Assembly: GCA_020634935.1 (NCBI GenBank)
Contig: JACKAT010000044.1
Span: forward strand, 1-47,508
Length of the DNA stretch: 47,508 bases
Direction of reading: 5' to 3'
Origin: Anaerolineales bacterium
GTDB lineage: Bacteria > Chloroflexota > Anaerolineae > 4572-78 > J111
The notes under the pieces are model-generated. The model was not told the origin of the DNA, made no database searches, and saw only the letters and a program-made list of their open reading frames with translations. The stretch's first letter is position 1. Each line of letters starts with the position of its first letter. Position numbers and translations under genes: made by a program. This document shows, one piece after another, positions 14,568-24,500 of the stretch.

Positions 14568-14572
14568 AAAGG

Positions 14573-17500
14573 TTACTCCTGAAATTCAAGCTCATCTTCG
14601 TCTTCGGGCAGCGGCTCATTCTGGGCCGGTGGTGGTTCAGGGCTGGACGAAGCGTCTGGTTTTAGTTTCTCTTCTTTTCTGGGGGCCGGCGCGTCTTGTG
14701 GCATCCAGCCCACCATAGTACCAACAGCAATCAGGATAATGATAATCAAATGAGCCAGGCTCTGGCTGTCGAGCATTCGTCTGGCGGGGCCGAAGTTGTT
14801 GCGAACCGCCTCGACGGCAGCGGCGCCCTCAACGCCGGAAATTAGGCCATCGAGCTGTTCACTTTGCCGGTAAGGGCGTAAGAAAGGGTTGGCTACGGCG
14901 CTGGTAGCGGCCAGCAGCGAGCGTTGATTGCCTTGAGGGGTGGTGGCCAGTTGCTCGATCCACCAGCGGGCCGAGGTGGGATTGTCGGCCAAAGTCACTA
15001 CCAGATCGATTTGTTCGATGGTTTCAATCTGGCGCCAATCGGCCTGAGTCTGACCGCCGAACGGTTCTCCGCTGGTATAGTCGGTTAAGGTCGAGAAGGC
15101 CCGCCCGTTGGCTATGGCGCGAACCGCCGCTACTTGACCAGGCAGATACCCTAAATTGATCATATCTTGGCCGTACTGATCACTCTGATGGCGATCGGCC
15201 AGGATGGTTTCGATAGTTTGTTGCGCGATGGGCGCTCCTTCCGGTTCCAGGCTAACCGCGATGATGCGCATCCCCTGCCCAGCCAGCCGGCCCAGTACGG
15301 CTTGAGCCAGTGGCTGCATTTCGCCTTGGGTGGCCAGGCTATAATCAAAGGAGACCAGGGCCACCGAGCCGGGCTGCTGCACATCGACAATGCCGAGCTG
15401 CTCGCTGATCATTTGATGGCGCTGTTCATCTAAAACGGCGCTAAAGTTATCAGTCGGTTCAGTCCAGGGAACGGTAGAGCCGTTAACCACCTTGTGAGTG
15501 GCCGGTAGGAGGGGCAGGGCAATGAGACCAATGAAAATTAATAGTAAGACCGCTCGCAGAGTCCGTCCGGCGAACTGCGCCCGGCGGGATAACGGCGCGG
15601 GCAAGGCGGCCGGTTGCGGCGGCTGAGTCGCAATTTCGTAAAATTTTTGAGCGGCCAGATCGAGATCATCATCCGGTTTTTTAGTGGTTGGCGTGAAGAG
15701 GCTTTCCGCCGGCATTAAGCCGCCCAGTCCGGCCAGCATGCCGGTCGTTTCGGCGATTTGGTAGTCGTCGTCTTCAAGCGCGGTTTTTTCGCCCGTTCGT
15801 AGTGCATCGAGCCAGCCGGAGAGATTACCGGCCGATTCCGTCGGCGCGCCGGATAAGGCGACCGGCTCTTCCGGCGGCGTTTCCGGCAGCGGCTCGCTTT
15901 TTTCCGGCGGTGGCGGAGCCGGTTCTTGATCCGGAACGACGAGACCCAATCGCTCAGAAGCGGTCGTATAACTGCCGCTAACCGCCGACTCCGCGTCGTC
16001 TTCGTCGGCCAATTCGGGTAGATCGGTCATCCAGACGGATGACGTCTCCTCCGCCGGCTGGTCGATGTCGGGCAGGTCCTGTAACCATTCCGGGGTGTCT
16101 AGCTCTTCCAGCGACCCTTTGAAGAGCCAGTCGGGCATAACCAGATCTTCGCCGCTGTCTTCCGAGATTGTATCGACTGCTTCAGGTTTCTCGGTTTCGG
16201 GTAGGACAATGGTTGCTTCGTCAGCTTCGGGCGCCTCTGTTTCGATTTCACTAATTTCAGGTTGGCCAGTGGCTATTTCATCAGCCTCAAGGGCTTCTGT
16301 TTCGATTTCGCCGGCGAGCCAGTTAGGCGCTTCAGAATCGTCGTCAAGCGATGAGGGTATTAGTTCGTCAGCTTCGGGCTCAACCGTATCATCAGCTTGG
16401 TCGGCCAGCCAGGCGGGCATGGGCAAATCGTCAGCGCTGTCGGTATCAGGCTCAGAAGAGGCCTCACTGGCGGATAAGTCGGCGAGCCAGTCCGGTGCAT
16501 CAAGATCGGTATCGTCGTCAGCTTCGTCAGTTGGGGCTTGGTCGGCCAGCCAGGTGGGTATAGGCAAATCGGCGTTGCCGGTATCAGGCTCAGGAGCGTC
16601 TTCCCTATCGGATAAGTCGGTCAGCCAGGCCGGCGCGTCAAGATCGGTATTGTCGTCAGCTTCGTCAGTAGAGGGCTGATCGGCCAGCCAGGCGGGCATA
16701 GGCAAATCGTCATCGGTGGCGGCTGCGGCGGTGTCCTCACTGGCGGATAAGTCGGTCAGCCAGGCCGGCGCGTCAAGATCGGTATTGTCGTCAGCTTCGT
16801 CAGTAGAGGGCTGATCGGCCAGCCAAAAGGGCATGTCTAAGTCAGCGCTGTCGGTATCAGGCTCAGAAGAGGCCTCACTGGCGGATAAGTCGGTCAGCCA
16901 GGCCGGCATATCAAGGTCAGTGTCGGCGGCGAAGGTATGGCGTGGAGGTTCCGGTGGCTCTGGTTCAACACTATCATCAATCGACTCCGACAGCCAGTCC
17001 GGGGGAGCGAGGTCATCAGGGGTGTCGAGGGCTGGAGCTTCGAGTAGCGTATCGGGGTCGGCCGTAAGCGCGGACTGAGCCGTCGGCGAGGGGATTGTGG
17101 AGCGACTCTCGTCAGCTTCCTCATCGAAAGCGGTTGGGATTTCCACATCTGAGCTTTCGTAGTTATATCTTAATTCATTAGGATTAACGTTTCGGCCTTT
17201 TGTTTCGCGCAGAACCGCTAACCAGACCGGCACATCGTCATCAGCCGTTTCTGATGGGGTTTGCGGGGGAGTTTCTAGTTCTTGAGCCGATAGGGATTCT
17301 TTGGCTTCATCAGCCGCATATAGTGGACTAGATAGCCAGGTGGGCGGGGCCAGTTCGTCGATTGGCTGTCGTTGGGCGGCTGCTTGTTCAACTTCAGGGG
17401 GTTCAGGCAGGTCCATTAACCAATCGGGCATAGTCAGATCATCGTCGGAGGCATCGCTTGCGCGCTGGGACGTTTCGGATTGAGGGGTATCAAGGACGGG

Positions 17501-20500
17501 GTGGTCGGCCAGCCAAGCGGGCATAACGAGGTCGTCGTCACCGTCGGCGGTATCAAGTTCGGGCTGCGGCGTTTCGGATTCTTCAGCCGGCCAATCGGTT
17601 AGGTTGGGTTCGATAGCGGTTTCAGGCGTTTGAGTTTCAGCGGCGCCGCGGAGACCGGTGAGCCAGTCAGGTAAATCTTCGTCATCATCGGTGAGTGAAG
17701 TCTCGATTGGGCCGGCCTCAGGCAGATCGTCTAACCATGTTGGGCTTTCGGCTTCATCTGTTTTTGTAACTAACGGTTCGGTATCGGCTATTTCGACCAA
17801 GTCGGCAAACCAGTCAGGCATATCAAGATTTGGCTCAGTATCTGAGGTAGTCGGTGTAGAAGGGGCAGATAGACCGGAGAACCAAGCCGATAAATCGGCT
17901 TCATCGTCTTCGTCGGCGAGTTCATTGATAGGTTGAATGGGTTTGGGATCAGAAATTTCAGACAAAGAATAGTCGGCCAGCCCCCCGAGCAGATCAAGTT
18001 CCATATCCGCTTCGGCTGTTTCGATTTCAGCCGCCGTGGGTAGCTCGGTGAGCCAGTCAGGCAGGTCTTCATCCTCGTCGGTGTGTTCGTCAGTAGGGAC
18101 AAGGGTTTCGGCGACGGGTTGGTCAGAGAGCCAGTCGGGTAGGTCGGGTTCGATATCGTCTTCTATCGTTTCGATTTCGGCGGCGGCAGGTTGGTCAACT
18201 AACCAATCAGGCAGGTCTTCCTCTTCATCAGCGTGCTCGGTGGAAGGTTCAACCTCTGTTTCGGCAGGTTCGATTTCAGTGGCGGTGCGCAACCCAGAGA
18301 GCCAGTCGGGCAGACCGGGTTCAACCTCCGTTTCGGTTGTTTCGATTTCGGCGGCGGTAGGTTGGTCAACTAACCAATCGGGCAGGTCTTCCTCTTCATC
18401 GGCGAGTTCGGGAGAGGGTTCGAGGGTATCAGGCGTGGGGTGATCGGCGAGCCAGTCAGGCAGACCGGGTTCAACCTCCGTTTCGGCTGTTTCGATTTCG
18501 GCAGCGGTGGGTTGGTCAACTAACCAATCAGGCAAGTCTTCATCCTCGTCGGCGTGTTCGGCAGCGGGTTCGAGGGTATCAGGCGTGGGGTGGTCGGCGA
18601 GCCAGTCGGGCAGGTCGGGTTCAATCTCCGTTTCGGCTATTTCGATTTCGGCAGCGGTGGGTTGGTCAACTAACCAATCAGGCAAGTCTTCATCTTCATC
18701 GATGTGTTCGGCAGCGGGTTCAAGGGTATCAGGCGTGGGTTGGTCGGTTAGCCAATCGGGCAAGTCTTCATCTTCATCGATGTGTTCGGCAGCCGGTTCG
18801 AGGGTATCAGGCGTGGGGTGGTCGGCGAGCCAGTCGGGCAGGTCGGGTAGGTCAGATTTCGTGTCCATTTCAGAGGGTTCAATTTCAGCGGAGGTACGCA
18901 GCCCAGCTAGCCAATCAGGCATGTCTCCTTCAGCGGCGGATTCGACGCCAGGTTCAGAGATATCGGCAGTGGTTTGATCGGCCAACCAGTCAGGCAGATC
19001 GGGTTCGACATCGATGTCAGACGTTTCAATTTCGGCAGTGGATTGATCAGAAAGCCAATCAGGTAGGTCTTCCTCTTCATCGATATGATCGGCAGTAGGT
19101 TCAAGGGTATCGGGCGCAGGTTGAGCGGCCAGCCAGCCAGGCAAGTCGGGTTCAACCTCCGTTTCGTCAGTTCCGATTTTAATCGCGGTGGGCAGTTCAG
19201 AAAGCCAGTCGGGTAAGTCTTCCTCTTCATCGGTATGATCATCGGCAGATTCAAGGGTATCGGGCGCGGGTTGGTCGGCTAACCAGTCAGGCAGGTCAGG
19301 TTCGACCTCCATTTCGGCGGTTTCAATTTCGGCGGCGGTGGGTAACTCAGAGAGCCAGTCGGGTAGGTCGTCCTCTTCATCAGTATGGTCATCGACAGGT
19401 TCAAGCGTATCGGGCGCGGGTTGGTCGGCGAGCCAGTCAGGCAGGTCGGGTTCGGCTGTTTCGATTTCAGCCGCGGGGGAGTGGTCGGCCAACTGGTCGG
19501 TTGGGTCAAGGTCCTCGTCGGAAGAATCGGTTGGAAAGGGAGGTGTGCCTCGGAGTCTGGATAACCAGTCGGGCATGCCCGCATCAGCGTCCAACTCGCC
19601 CATTTCGGGGCTGGTGATCTCTGAACGGTTGTAATCCCAGTCAGTGGTTTCGGCGTCTTCCTCAGCTTCAGCGATGTCTATGTCTGAGGCCTGTTCAGCG
19701 ACCTGGCGCAGGCCGGTTAGCCAGTCATGGGCTGGGGGCTCCGTGGGGGGTGTGGGTACGTCCACCGAACTACTCCGGTCGACCGCCGGGATGTCTGGGA
19801 AATCTTCTGCCGTTGGGTAGGTGTCGTCATCGGCTAGCATCTCAGTTAACCAAGCTGGTTTCGGCTGGTCATCGGATGACATTTCAGGTAGGTCAGCTTC
19901 TGTTTCTAAGTCGAGCGCAGCTAATCGATCTTCAAAGTCTAAATCTTCAAATTCATCCGAGGGCTCGATGGGTTTGGTAGAGATCGCTGTTGGTGCGGAT
20001 GGCATCTCTTCAACCGGGGTCAGGCTAGACAGCCAATCCGGGGCTTCTGAGACAATATTTTCAGCGGCCTCCGGAGAACTTTCTTGGGGCAGATCGACCA
20101 GCCAGGCCGGAAGGTCTTGATCCTCCAAAGCGGTACTTGTCGTTGTCTGGAGGGGGTCGGGTAAATCCATGAGCCAGTCGGAAGGTTCCAGTTCAGCTTC
20201 CTGTGTTCCAGCCGGGGAAACGCCGGACTCAGGTGCGTCAGACTCAGCCAGCCAATCAGGTATGTCTGAGACATCGTCACTGAGCCAATCAGGCACCTCA
20301 CCAGGATCACTCCCCAACCAATCCGGGATGGCGGAGGTATCAGCACCGGTCAGGGATGGCTCAGCCTCGTCGTCTTGAGTAAAGTAGACAGAGGCATCGT
20401 CATCTGCTTCCTCTATACCAGGGGTTTCTCGAAGCCAGTCGGGAATGAGTGTTTCCGCCGGTTCGTCATCGAGTGAGTCAGGTGAATCGTCTGGCGCCTC

Positions 20501-22774
20501 TTTGAGCCAATCGGGCAGTTCATCTTCATCAACTTCAACAGGCGGGAAGGAGGTAGCTCTGACATTGGTCAACCAGTCGGGCGTCTCAGGTTCCTCATCC
20601 GGGTCCTGATCTTCATCCATATCCTCCCAATCTTCTTCCCATGCCGCTTCCGGATCGGTATTGCCTTCGTCGGTATTGCCTTCAGCGGAAACAGCCAGCA
20701 GCCAGTCTGGAATTTCGCCTTCCGCCTCTTGTCCGGAGGTCACCAATTCGGCAGCGGCTTCATCTGTTTCATCACTAAAGAGAAAACTAAGGGCATCGAC
20801 ATCTGAAGCCTGTTCCGCCGGCTCATCAGGTTCGATGGTTTCAGAAAAATTATCAAGGTCATCCTCTTCAGTCATTGTCCAGGGCAATTCTGCCTCAGGG
20901 GATGATGATTCTGAGAGGGCAGCTAACCAATCGTCATCGTCCTCGGTCTCCAAACCGGTTTCGCCAATTGTTTCCGATGCTCTGGTCTCGCTGTCGGGCG
21001 GCGGCTCCAGGTCTTGCAGCCAGCCGGTACCGGCTGGGACGGAGCGTTCGGCTGAACTCTCTATTTCGGTTTCAGCTTGGCTGCCTGGCGGCGGCTCTAA
21101 GTCTCGGAGCCAGCCGGTACCAGGGGGAGTGGAGCGCTCGGTTTCAGTCTCAGCTTTAGTCTCGGGGGTGGAGGGGGCTTCCAATTCGTCTAGCCAGTCG
21201 GTGTCGGCCGCCTCAGCCGTTTCGAACGACGGGGCGCTGTCCGGCTCCTGTTCAAGTCCAGACGGTGGCTCTAAATCTCGGAGCCAGCCGGTACCGAGAG
21301 GAACAGAGTGTTCCATTGACGGCTCAGCCGGAGTTGCGGCGGCGGCCGGCTTATCCATTTCAGCCAGCCAGTCGAGGCGGTTGTCGATAGCGGCAGCCGC
21401 CATATCGTCATCAGGTTCTTCGTCCGGCCATTCTTCTAAGTCGGTATCGGATAAAAATGCGTCACTCTCCGGGCTATCCTCGTCAACCGAGTCGCGCAGG
21501 TCTGACAACCAGTCGAAGGCAGCGGCTTGGGTAATCGTCGTCTGCTCGCTGACCTCCGATTCGATGTCAGAAGCTAGCCAATCGGGGATGTCATCCGTCG
21601 CTGCCGCCTGAGGTTTGGGTGAGGGCGGGGTCGCTGAGGTGTCGTCGCTGGTTAACCAATCGGGGATATCGGTCCCGGGAGCGGCCTCATCTCTTAGGTC
21701 CCGCATCCAGTCGGGCGTATCTGTATCCGCCTCTAACTGTTGGCTGGCAGCGGAGGGGGTATCCGGCGTGGTATTTTCCGCAAGCCAGTCAGGAACGTTG
21801 TCAGGGGACGGTTCGATCGGAGGTATCTTACTGGCTTCCGCCGCAACTGACTGTTCAGCCGATTGGCTTAGCCAATCGGGGATATCGTCGTCATCGACTG
21901 AGTCGGTGTCCTGCAATGGTTCTGGAGGAACCGCTGGTTCGTCGAGTACACCTGTCAACCAATCGGGTACTTCGACTTCGTCGTCGGCCACGCTGGACGG
22001 TGGGGGTGGTTGCGTCGGAGCGCCCGGAGGTTCGGTTGGGTGATCAAGGGCGTCGGTCAGCCAATCCGGAATTTGATAATCAGCAGCCGTCTCGGTGGGA
22101 AATTCAGCGGCCGAGACAGTTTCTTCTGCGTCGAACGTGGCGGGCGCCTCCAAGGCATCATTAAGCCAATCGGGGATAGAGTCTTCTGAGTCAGAGAAAG
22201 TGGCTTGTAGCGCAGGTTTGGCCTCGTCAGCCGGCAGGAGGTCATTTAACCAGTCGGGTTGCTCCGCCTCGGTTTGAGATAAAAAGGTCTCGTCCTGATC
22301 GCCTTCAGGTTCTAAAGGCTGGATAACAGAGCCGGTCAGCCAGTCATCATCGTCTTGGTCGGCCGTTTCTTGAAAATAATCGTCCTCATCGTGTCCTAAA
22401 CTGTCGAGTAGATCGTCGAGGGGACCGGGCGGCAGTTCGGGTTCATCATCGTATTGACCCCATTCAACTGAGGTAGAAGCCCGTTGGTTGATGTCTTCAG
22501 GCAGCCCTTCTTCTTCCATTTGCTCTAATAAAGCCGAAATTTGGGCGGCTTCTTCGTCTAAATCATCGGAAGAAATGTTATGAGTAAACGACGGATCTTC
22601 CAGACCAATGAGCGGTCCTGGGGCTTCACCATATTTACTTAGAAGTTGCACCAGCCAGTTGGGGACTTGCTCAATGACACGCTTGGGCGCGTCAGCCGGT
22701 TTGCGGCTGCCTAGTTTGCTCAGTTTTCTTAGCGATTTACGCTGAGGTGATTTATCGTTCTTATCTGTGCTCAT
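14573..22774 (-). CDS. Giant acidic PDWL-repeat membrane protein (about 2733 aa)
   Basis: I know no characterised family matching this. From the ATG at 22774 (which overlaps the upstream stop as ATGA) the chain is about 2733 residues. Residues about 20-30 are basic, with VPNWL close behind. Then, to about residue 2320, comes a highly acidic, disordered-looking region punctuated by about 73 motifs of the form (I/L/V/M)P(D/A)WL, roughly 40 of them exact PDWL. In the middle (about residues 1060-1710) the repeats are regular 50- and 26-residue units. The C-terminus has transmembrane helices near 2404-2423 and 2671-2690 enclosing about 240 residues of mixed alpha/beta sequence. Basic residues before helix one suggest the repeat arm is cytoplasmic. 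Each motif could be a short helical docking site for a partner protein (inference). An in-frame upstream ATG at 22897 lies inside the preceding gene and is unlikely. Confidence 0.88.
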   Translation of the reverse strand: MSTDKNDKSPQRKSLRKLSKLGSRKPADAPKRVIEQVPNWLVQLLSKYGEAPGPLIGLEDPSFTHNISSDDLDEEAAQISALLEQMEEEGLPEDINQRASTSVEWGQYDDEPELPPGPLDDLLDSLGHDEDDYFQETADQDDDDWLTGSVIQPLEPEGDQDETFLSQTEAEQPDWLNDLLPADEAKPALQATFSDSEDSIPDWLNDALEAPATFDAEETVSAAEFPTETAADYQIPDWLTDALDHPTEPPGAPTQPPPPSSVADDEVEVPDWLTGVLDEPAVPPEPLQDTDSVDDDDIPDWLSQSAEQSVAAEASKIPPIEPSPDNVPDWLAENTTPDTPSAASQQLEADTDTPDWMRDLRDEAAPGTDIPDWLTSDDTSATPPSPKPQAAATDDIPDWLASDIESEVSEQTTITQAAAFDWLSDLRDSVDEDSPESDAFLSDTDLEEWPDEEPDDDMAAAAIDNRLDWLAEMDKPAAAATPAEPSMEHSVPLGTGWLRDLEPPSGLEQEPDSAPSFETAEAADTDWLDELEAPSTPETKAETETERSTPPGTGWLRDLEPPPGSQAETEIESSAERSVPAGTGWLQDLEPPPDSETRASETIGETGLETEDDDDWLAALSESSSPEAELPWTMTEEDDLDNFSETIEPDEPAEQASDVDALSFLFSDETDEAAAELVTSGQEAEGEIPDWLLAVSAEGNTDEGNTDPEAAWEEDWEDMDEDQDPDEEPETPDWLTNVRATSFPPVEVDEDELPDWLKEAPDDSPDSLDDEPAETLIPDWLRETPGIEEADDDASVYFTQDDEAEPSLTGADTSAIPDWLGSDPGEVPDWLSDDVSDIPDWLAESDAPESGVSPAGTQEAELEPSDWLMDLPDPLQTTTSTALEDQDLPAWLVDLPQESSPEAAENIVSEAPDWLSSLTPVEEMPSAPTAISTKPIEPSDEFEDLDFEDRLAALDLETEADLPEMSSDDQPKPAWLTEMLADDDTYPTAEDFPDIPAVDRSSSVDVPTPPTEPPAHDWLTGLRQVAEQASDIDIAEAEEDAETTDWDYNRSEITSPEMGELDADAGMPDWLSRLRGTPPFPTDSSDEDLDPTDQLADHSPAAEIETAEPDLPDWLADQPAPDTLEPVDDHTDEEDDLPDWLSELPTAAEIETAEMEVEPDLPDWLADQPAPDTLESADDHTDEEEDLPDWLSELPTAIKIGTDETEVEPDLPGWLAAQPAPDTLEPTADHIDEEEDLPDWLSDQSTAEIETSDIDVEPDLPDWLADQTTADISEPGVESAAEGDMPDWLAGLRTSAEIEPSEMDTKSDLPDLPDWLADHPTPDTLEPAAEHIDEDEDLPDWLTDQPTPDTLEPAAEHIDEDEDLPDWLVDQPTAAEIEIAETEIEPDLPDWLADHPTPDTLEPAAEHADEDEDLPDWLVDQPTAAEIETAETEVEPGLPDWLADHPTPDTLEPSPELADEEEDLPDWLVDQPTAAEIETTETEVEPGLPDWLSGLRTATEIEPAETEVEPSTEHADEEEDLPDWLVDQPAAAEIETIEDDIEPDLPDWLSDQPVAETLVPTDEHTDEDEDLPDWLTELPTAAEIETAEADMELDLLGGLADYSLSEISDPKPIQPINELADEDDEADLSAWFSGLSAPSTPTTSDTEPNLDMPDWFADLVEIADTEPLVTKTDEAESPTWLDDLPEAGPIETSLTDDDEDLPDWLTGLRGAAETQTPETAIEPNLTDWPAEESETPQPELDTADGDDDLVMPAWLADHPVLDTPQSETSQRASDASDDDLTMPDWLMDLPEPPEVEQAAAQRQPIDELAPPTWLSSPLYAADEAKESLSAQELETPPQTPSETADDDVPVWLAVLRETKGRNVNPNELRYNYESSDVEIPTAFDEEADESRSTIPSPTAQSALTADPDTLLEAPALDTPDDLAPPDWLSESIDDSVEPEPPEPPRHTFAADTDLDMPAWLTDLSASEASSEPDTDSADLDMPFWLADQPSTDEADDNTDLDAPAWLTDLSASEDTAAAATDDDLPMPAWLADQPSTDEADDNTDLDAPAWLTDLSDREDAPEPDTGNADLPIPTWLADQAPTDEADDDTDLDAPDWLADLSASEASSEPDTDSADDLPMPAWLADQADDTVEPEADELIPSSLDDDSEAPNWLAGEIETEALEADEIATGQPEISEIETEAPEADEATIVLPETEKPEAVDTISEDSGEDLVMPDWLFKGSLEELDTPEWLQDLPDIDQPAEETSSVWMTDLPELADEDDAESAVSGSYTTASERLGLVVPDQEPAPPPPEKSEPLPETPPEEPVALSGAPTESAGNLSGWLDALRTGEKTALEDDDYQIAETTGMLAGLGGLMPAESLFTPTTKKPDDDLDLAAQKFYEIATQPPQPAALPAPLSRRAQFAGRTLRAVLLLIFIGLIALPLLPATHKVVNGSTVPWTEPTDNFSAVLDEQRHQMISEQLGIVDVQQPGSVALVSFDYSLATQGEMQPLAQAVLGRLAGQGMRIIAVSLEPEGAPIAQQTIETILADRHQSDQYGQDMINLGYLPGQVAAVRAIANGRAFSTLTDYTSGEPFGGQTQADWRQIETIEQIDLVVTLADNPTSARWWIEQLATTPQGNQRSLLAATSAVANPFLRPYRQSEQLDGLISGVEGAAAVEAVRNNFGPARRMLDSQSLAHLIIIILIAVGTMVGWMPQDAPAPRKEEKLKPDASSSPEPPPAQNEPLPEDEDELEFQE
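18040..18840. repeat. Tandem coding repeats inside the giant gene (150-bp and 78-bp units)
   Basis: Near-identical DNA recurs with 150-bp spacing (equivalent points at 18351, 18501, 18651) and with 78-bp spacing (18711, 18789). Both are whole numbers of codons (50 and 26 residues), and the larger unit carries two PDWL motifs. The near-identity at DNA level points to recent duplication. Looser copies extend to about 17650 and 19590. Confidence 0.8.
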
Positions 22775-23430
22775 TTTTGATCCGTATAGGGCCGATCGGT
22801 CCCGACTAGCACCCTTAATCCGGTGGCGATGGTGCCCAGCGCAACGCCCAATAAAATACCACGCACACCCGCCAGGGCCGGGACATTGAGAATCCAATCT
22901 TTAATGACCGGAAGCTCAGCCCATAGGTAAATTCCAATGGGGACTTGGCCCAATAAAACAATCACTGTGAATAATACAAAAATCAGGGTTTCTAAATTAC
23001 GCACCCTGAAGGCCCGAAAAGCAGCCGTGGCAATAAAAATAGCCAGTAGAGCAAAAAAGGTTGATTCGAGCGGCTGCAATATAAAATCAAAGATGAATTG
23101 GCTTGGGTTAGAATTGGGCCCGCCACTAAGAAAGCCAACGGCTAGAGTGGCGGCTAAAGCGATTAATAAAACAATACTATAAAGTGCTCCCGGCTTTCGT
23201 GTCTGAATGCGGTTCCAATGCACGGAGATCACATTGGCAAACCCTAGAAACAGAGCAAAGGCCGCTACAATAGTAACCCAACTGATAAATAGCAAGCTCA
23301 CTTGATTGATAAGCCCGCTGAGACCAAATATCTCTCCCGGCCATTCGGCCACAAAGGTGCTGGCCAGGATAAACAGACCAACGACTATGGCTACGGTCGT
23401 AGCTAGGATCCGTCCAAATCTGAGATTCAT
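22771..23430 (-). CDS. Polytopic membrane protein of the PDWL operon, unknown
   Basis: A 219-residue protein with about six hydrophobic segments (near residues 8-28, 40-62, 80-102, 115-138, 150-172 and 185-208), ending in the polar tail GTDRPYTDQK. It resembles the other polytopic protein of this operon (13896-14567) in size and helix count but shares no obvious motif with it. Its ATG overlaps the stop of the upstream DUF6754-like gene by four bases (ATGA), and its own stop overlaps the ATG of the giant gene in the same way. The chain of overlaps implies translational coupling and a near-fixed stoichiometry. No known transporter signature was seen. Confidence 0.8.
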   Translation of the reverse strand: MNLRFGRILATTVAIVVGLFILASTFVAEWPGEIFGLSGLINQVSLLFISWVTIVAAFALFLGFANVISVHWNRIQTRKPGALYSIVLLIALAATLAVGFLSGGPNSNPSQFIFDFILQPLESTFFALLAIFIATAAFRAFRVRNLETLIFVLFTVIVLLGQVPIGIYLWAELPVIKDWILNVPALAGVRGILLGVALGTIATGLRVLVGTDRPYTDQK

Positions 23431-24182
23431 CCGTTTATTATTCCTAATGAGGTGGCCGCCACCCCCCCCAAAATGACAATACCGATGATCCAGCGCATGG
23501 TGTCTTGCGCCAGCAGACTGGCAATATGAACCGGACGTTTTTGTAAATAAGCCCCGCCGGCATAAATTTCTTCCCCTAGCAGCGTTTCTTGAGCCGTAGC
23601 GTAGATGAAAGGTAAGGTGTTCGGGTCGCTGGCGCCTCCGACGTGGGACGTGCCTCGGCGAGCGGCTGTTTCCCCCATCAGCAGGTACTCATCGCCAAAT
23701 TTGCCGATCATAATATTTGTCTCGACCTCATCCAGGCTGAGTAAGTTCATTACGCCGGCGGCGTAGGCGGCCGGCTGAGGCGCAATCCAGCGAATATCGC
23801 GATAGGCTTCGGCCGCTTTAACTTTATCACTGCCGTAGGCTGAGCGAACGGTATTTTGAGCCATCAACATCACGGTGGGATCGGCCATAGAAACAATAGG
23901 GGGGATACCGGTTGTGGCTGATTGGTCGGCCAAGTAATCGAGCGTATAAAGCCCGGCCAAACTATCGGCGGTGGTTATATCAGCCATCGATCCGGTGCCA
24001 AGTGATAGATGCAGAGCCCGACCCGCTTCAATGGCTCGGCCGGTAAAGCCTTTGATAGCCTCGAAAGCTTGGATGCGGCGCAGGCTGGGCTTTTGCCCTC
24101 TATTTACTCTAGCAGAGAAGAAAAGGAGTAAGCCTAAAAAGAGCAGTAAGAATAGGAACGCCAGCAGAACAGATGATGCCAT
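23427..24182 (-). CDS. DUF6754-like bitopic membrane protein
   Basis: A 251-residue protein with a transmembrane helix at each end (about residues 3-23 and 226-247) and a soluble core. The core includes HLSLGTGSMADITTADSLAG (about residues 58-77), PPIVSMADPTVM, AAYAAGVMNLL and the well-marked FGDEYLLMGETAARRGTSHV near residues 164-183. From memory these segments fit the DUF6754 family found in Chloroflexota; that name should be treated as probable, and the family has no assigned function that I know. GAGGAG lies before the ATG, inside the 3' end of the upstream small gene (6-base gap). It overlaps the next membrane protein gene by ATGA. It is likely a subunit of the complex built by this operon. 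Confidence 0.75.
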   Translation of the reverse strand: MASSVLLAFLFLLLFLGLLLFFSARVNRGQKPSLRRIQAFEAIKGFTGRAIEAGRALHLSLGTGSMADITTADSLAGLYTLDYLADQSATTGIPPIVSMADPTVMLMAQNTVRSAYGSDKVKAAEAYRDIRWIAPQPAAYAAGVMNLLSLDEVETNIMIGKFGDEYLLMGETAARRGTSHVGGASDPNTLPFIYATAQETLLGEEIYAGGAYLQKRPVHIASLLAQDTMRWIIGIVILGGVAATSLGIING

Positions 24183-24188
24183 TAGGTA

Positions 24189-24464
24189 TTAGGTCTCCTC
24201 GGTGAGGTTGGGCAGTTGCACTGCCTTTGTTTCAAGCTCAACCATAAGCGTTTCTAATTGTTGCGGACTTTCAAGAAGGGAAATTATATTTCCGGCCAGT
24301 TCACCGGGGACGAAAATTTCTAGAATAGGTTGGGCAACCAGCAGTAATTGGCTGCCTAAAAAAGCTAGCGGTTTGTGACCTTCCAATAACAAAATAGCCG
24401 GTGTAGTTAGCCCTAAGCTGAAAATTTTATCGGCAGCCTTATTTATAAATGTGTTTGTTTCCAT
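24189..24464 (-). CDS. Small protein of the PDWL operon (91 aa), unknown
   Basis: The chosen start is the ATG at 24464 (METNTFINKAADK). A GTG at 24491 would add nine residues, and neither has a strong ribosome binding site. The sequence is hydrophobic but without a long clean transmembrane helix: segments near residues 16-25 (LGLTTPAILLLEG) and 32-45 (FLGSQLLLVAQPIL) look like amphipathic or short membrane helices. The C-terminal third (ESPQQLETLMVELETKA) is a likely amphipathic helix. It lies between the HEAT-repeat gene and the DUF6754-like gene and carries the ribosome binding site of the latter in its last codons. No family recognised. Confidence 0.7.
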   Translation of the reverse strand: METNTFINKAADKIFSLGLTTPAILLLEGHKPLAFLGSQLLLVAQPILEIFVPGELAGNIISLLESPQQLETLMVELETKAVQLPNLTEET

Positions 24465-24500
24465 AATACCACATATTGTTGTAGGATACACTGGGAAAAT

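Noticed and set aside
16065..22277. Many long plus-strand open frames rich in Ser/Gly/Gln opposite the giant gene
   Set aside because: They are mirror images of the PDWL repeats (antisense of PDWL gives recurring Ser/Gln/Gly codons), lack ribosome binding sites and follow the repeat period.
22774..22897. Longer start of the giant protein at 22897
   Set aside because: It lies wholly inside the preceding gene. The ATG at 22774 makes the ATGA overlap seen elsewhere in the operon and starts a plausible basic N-terminus.
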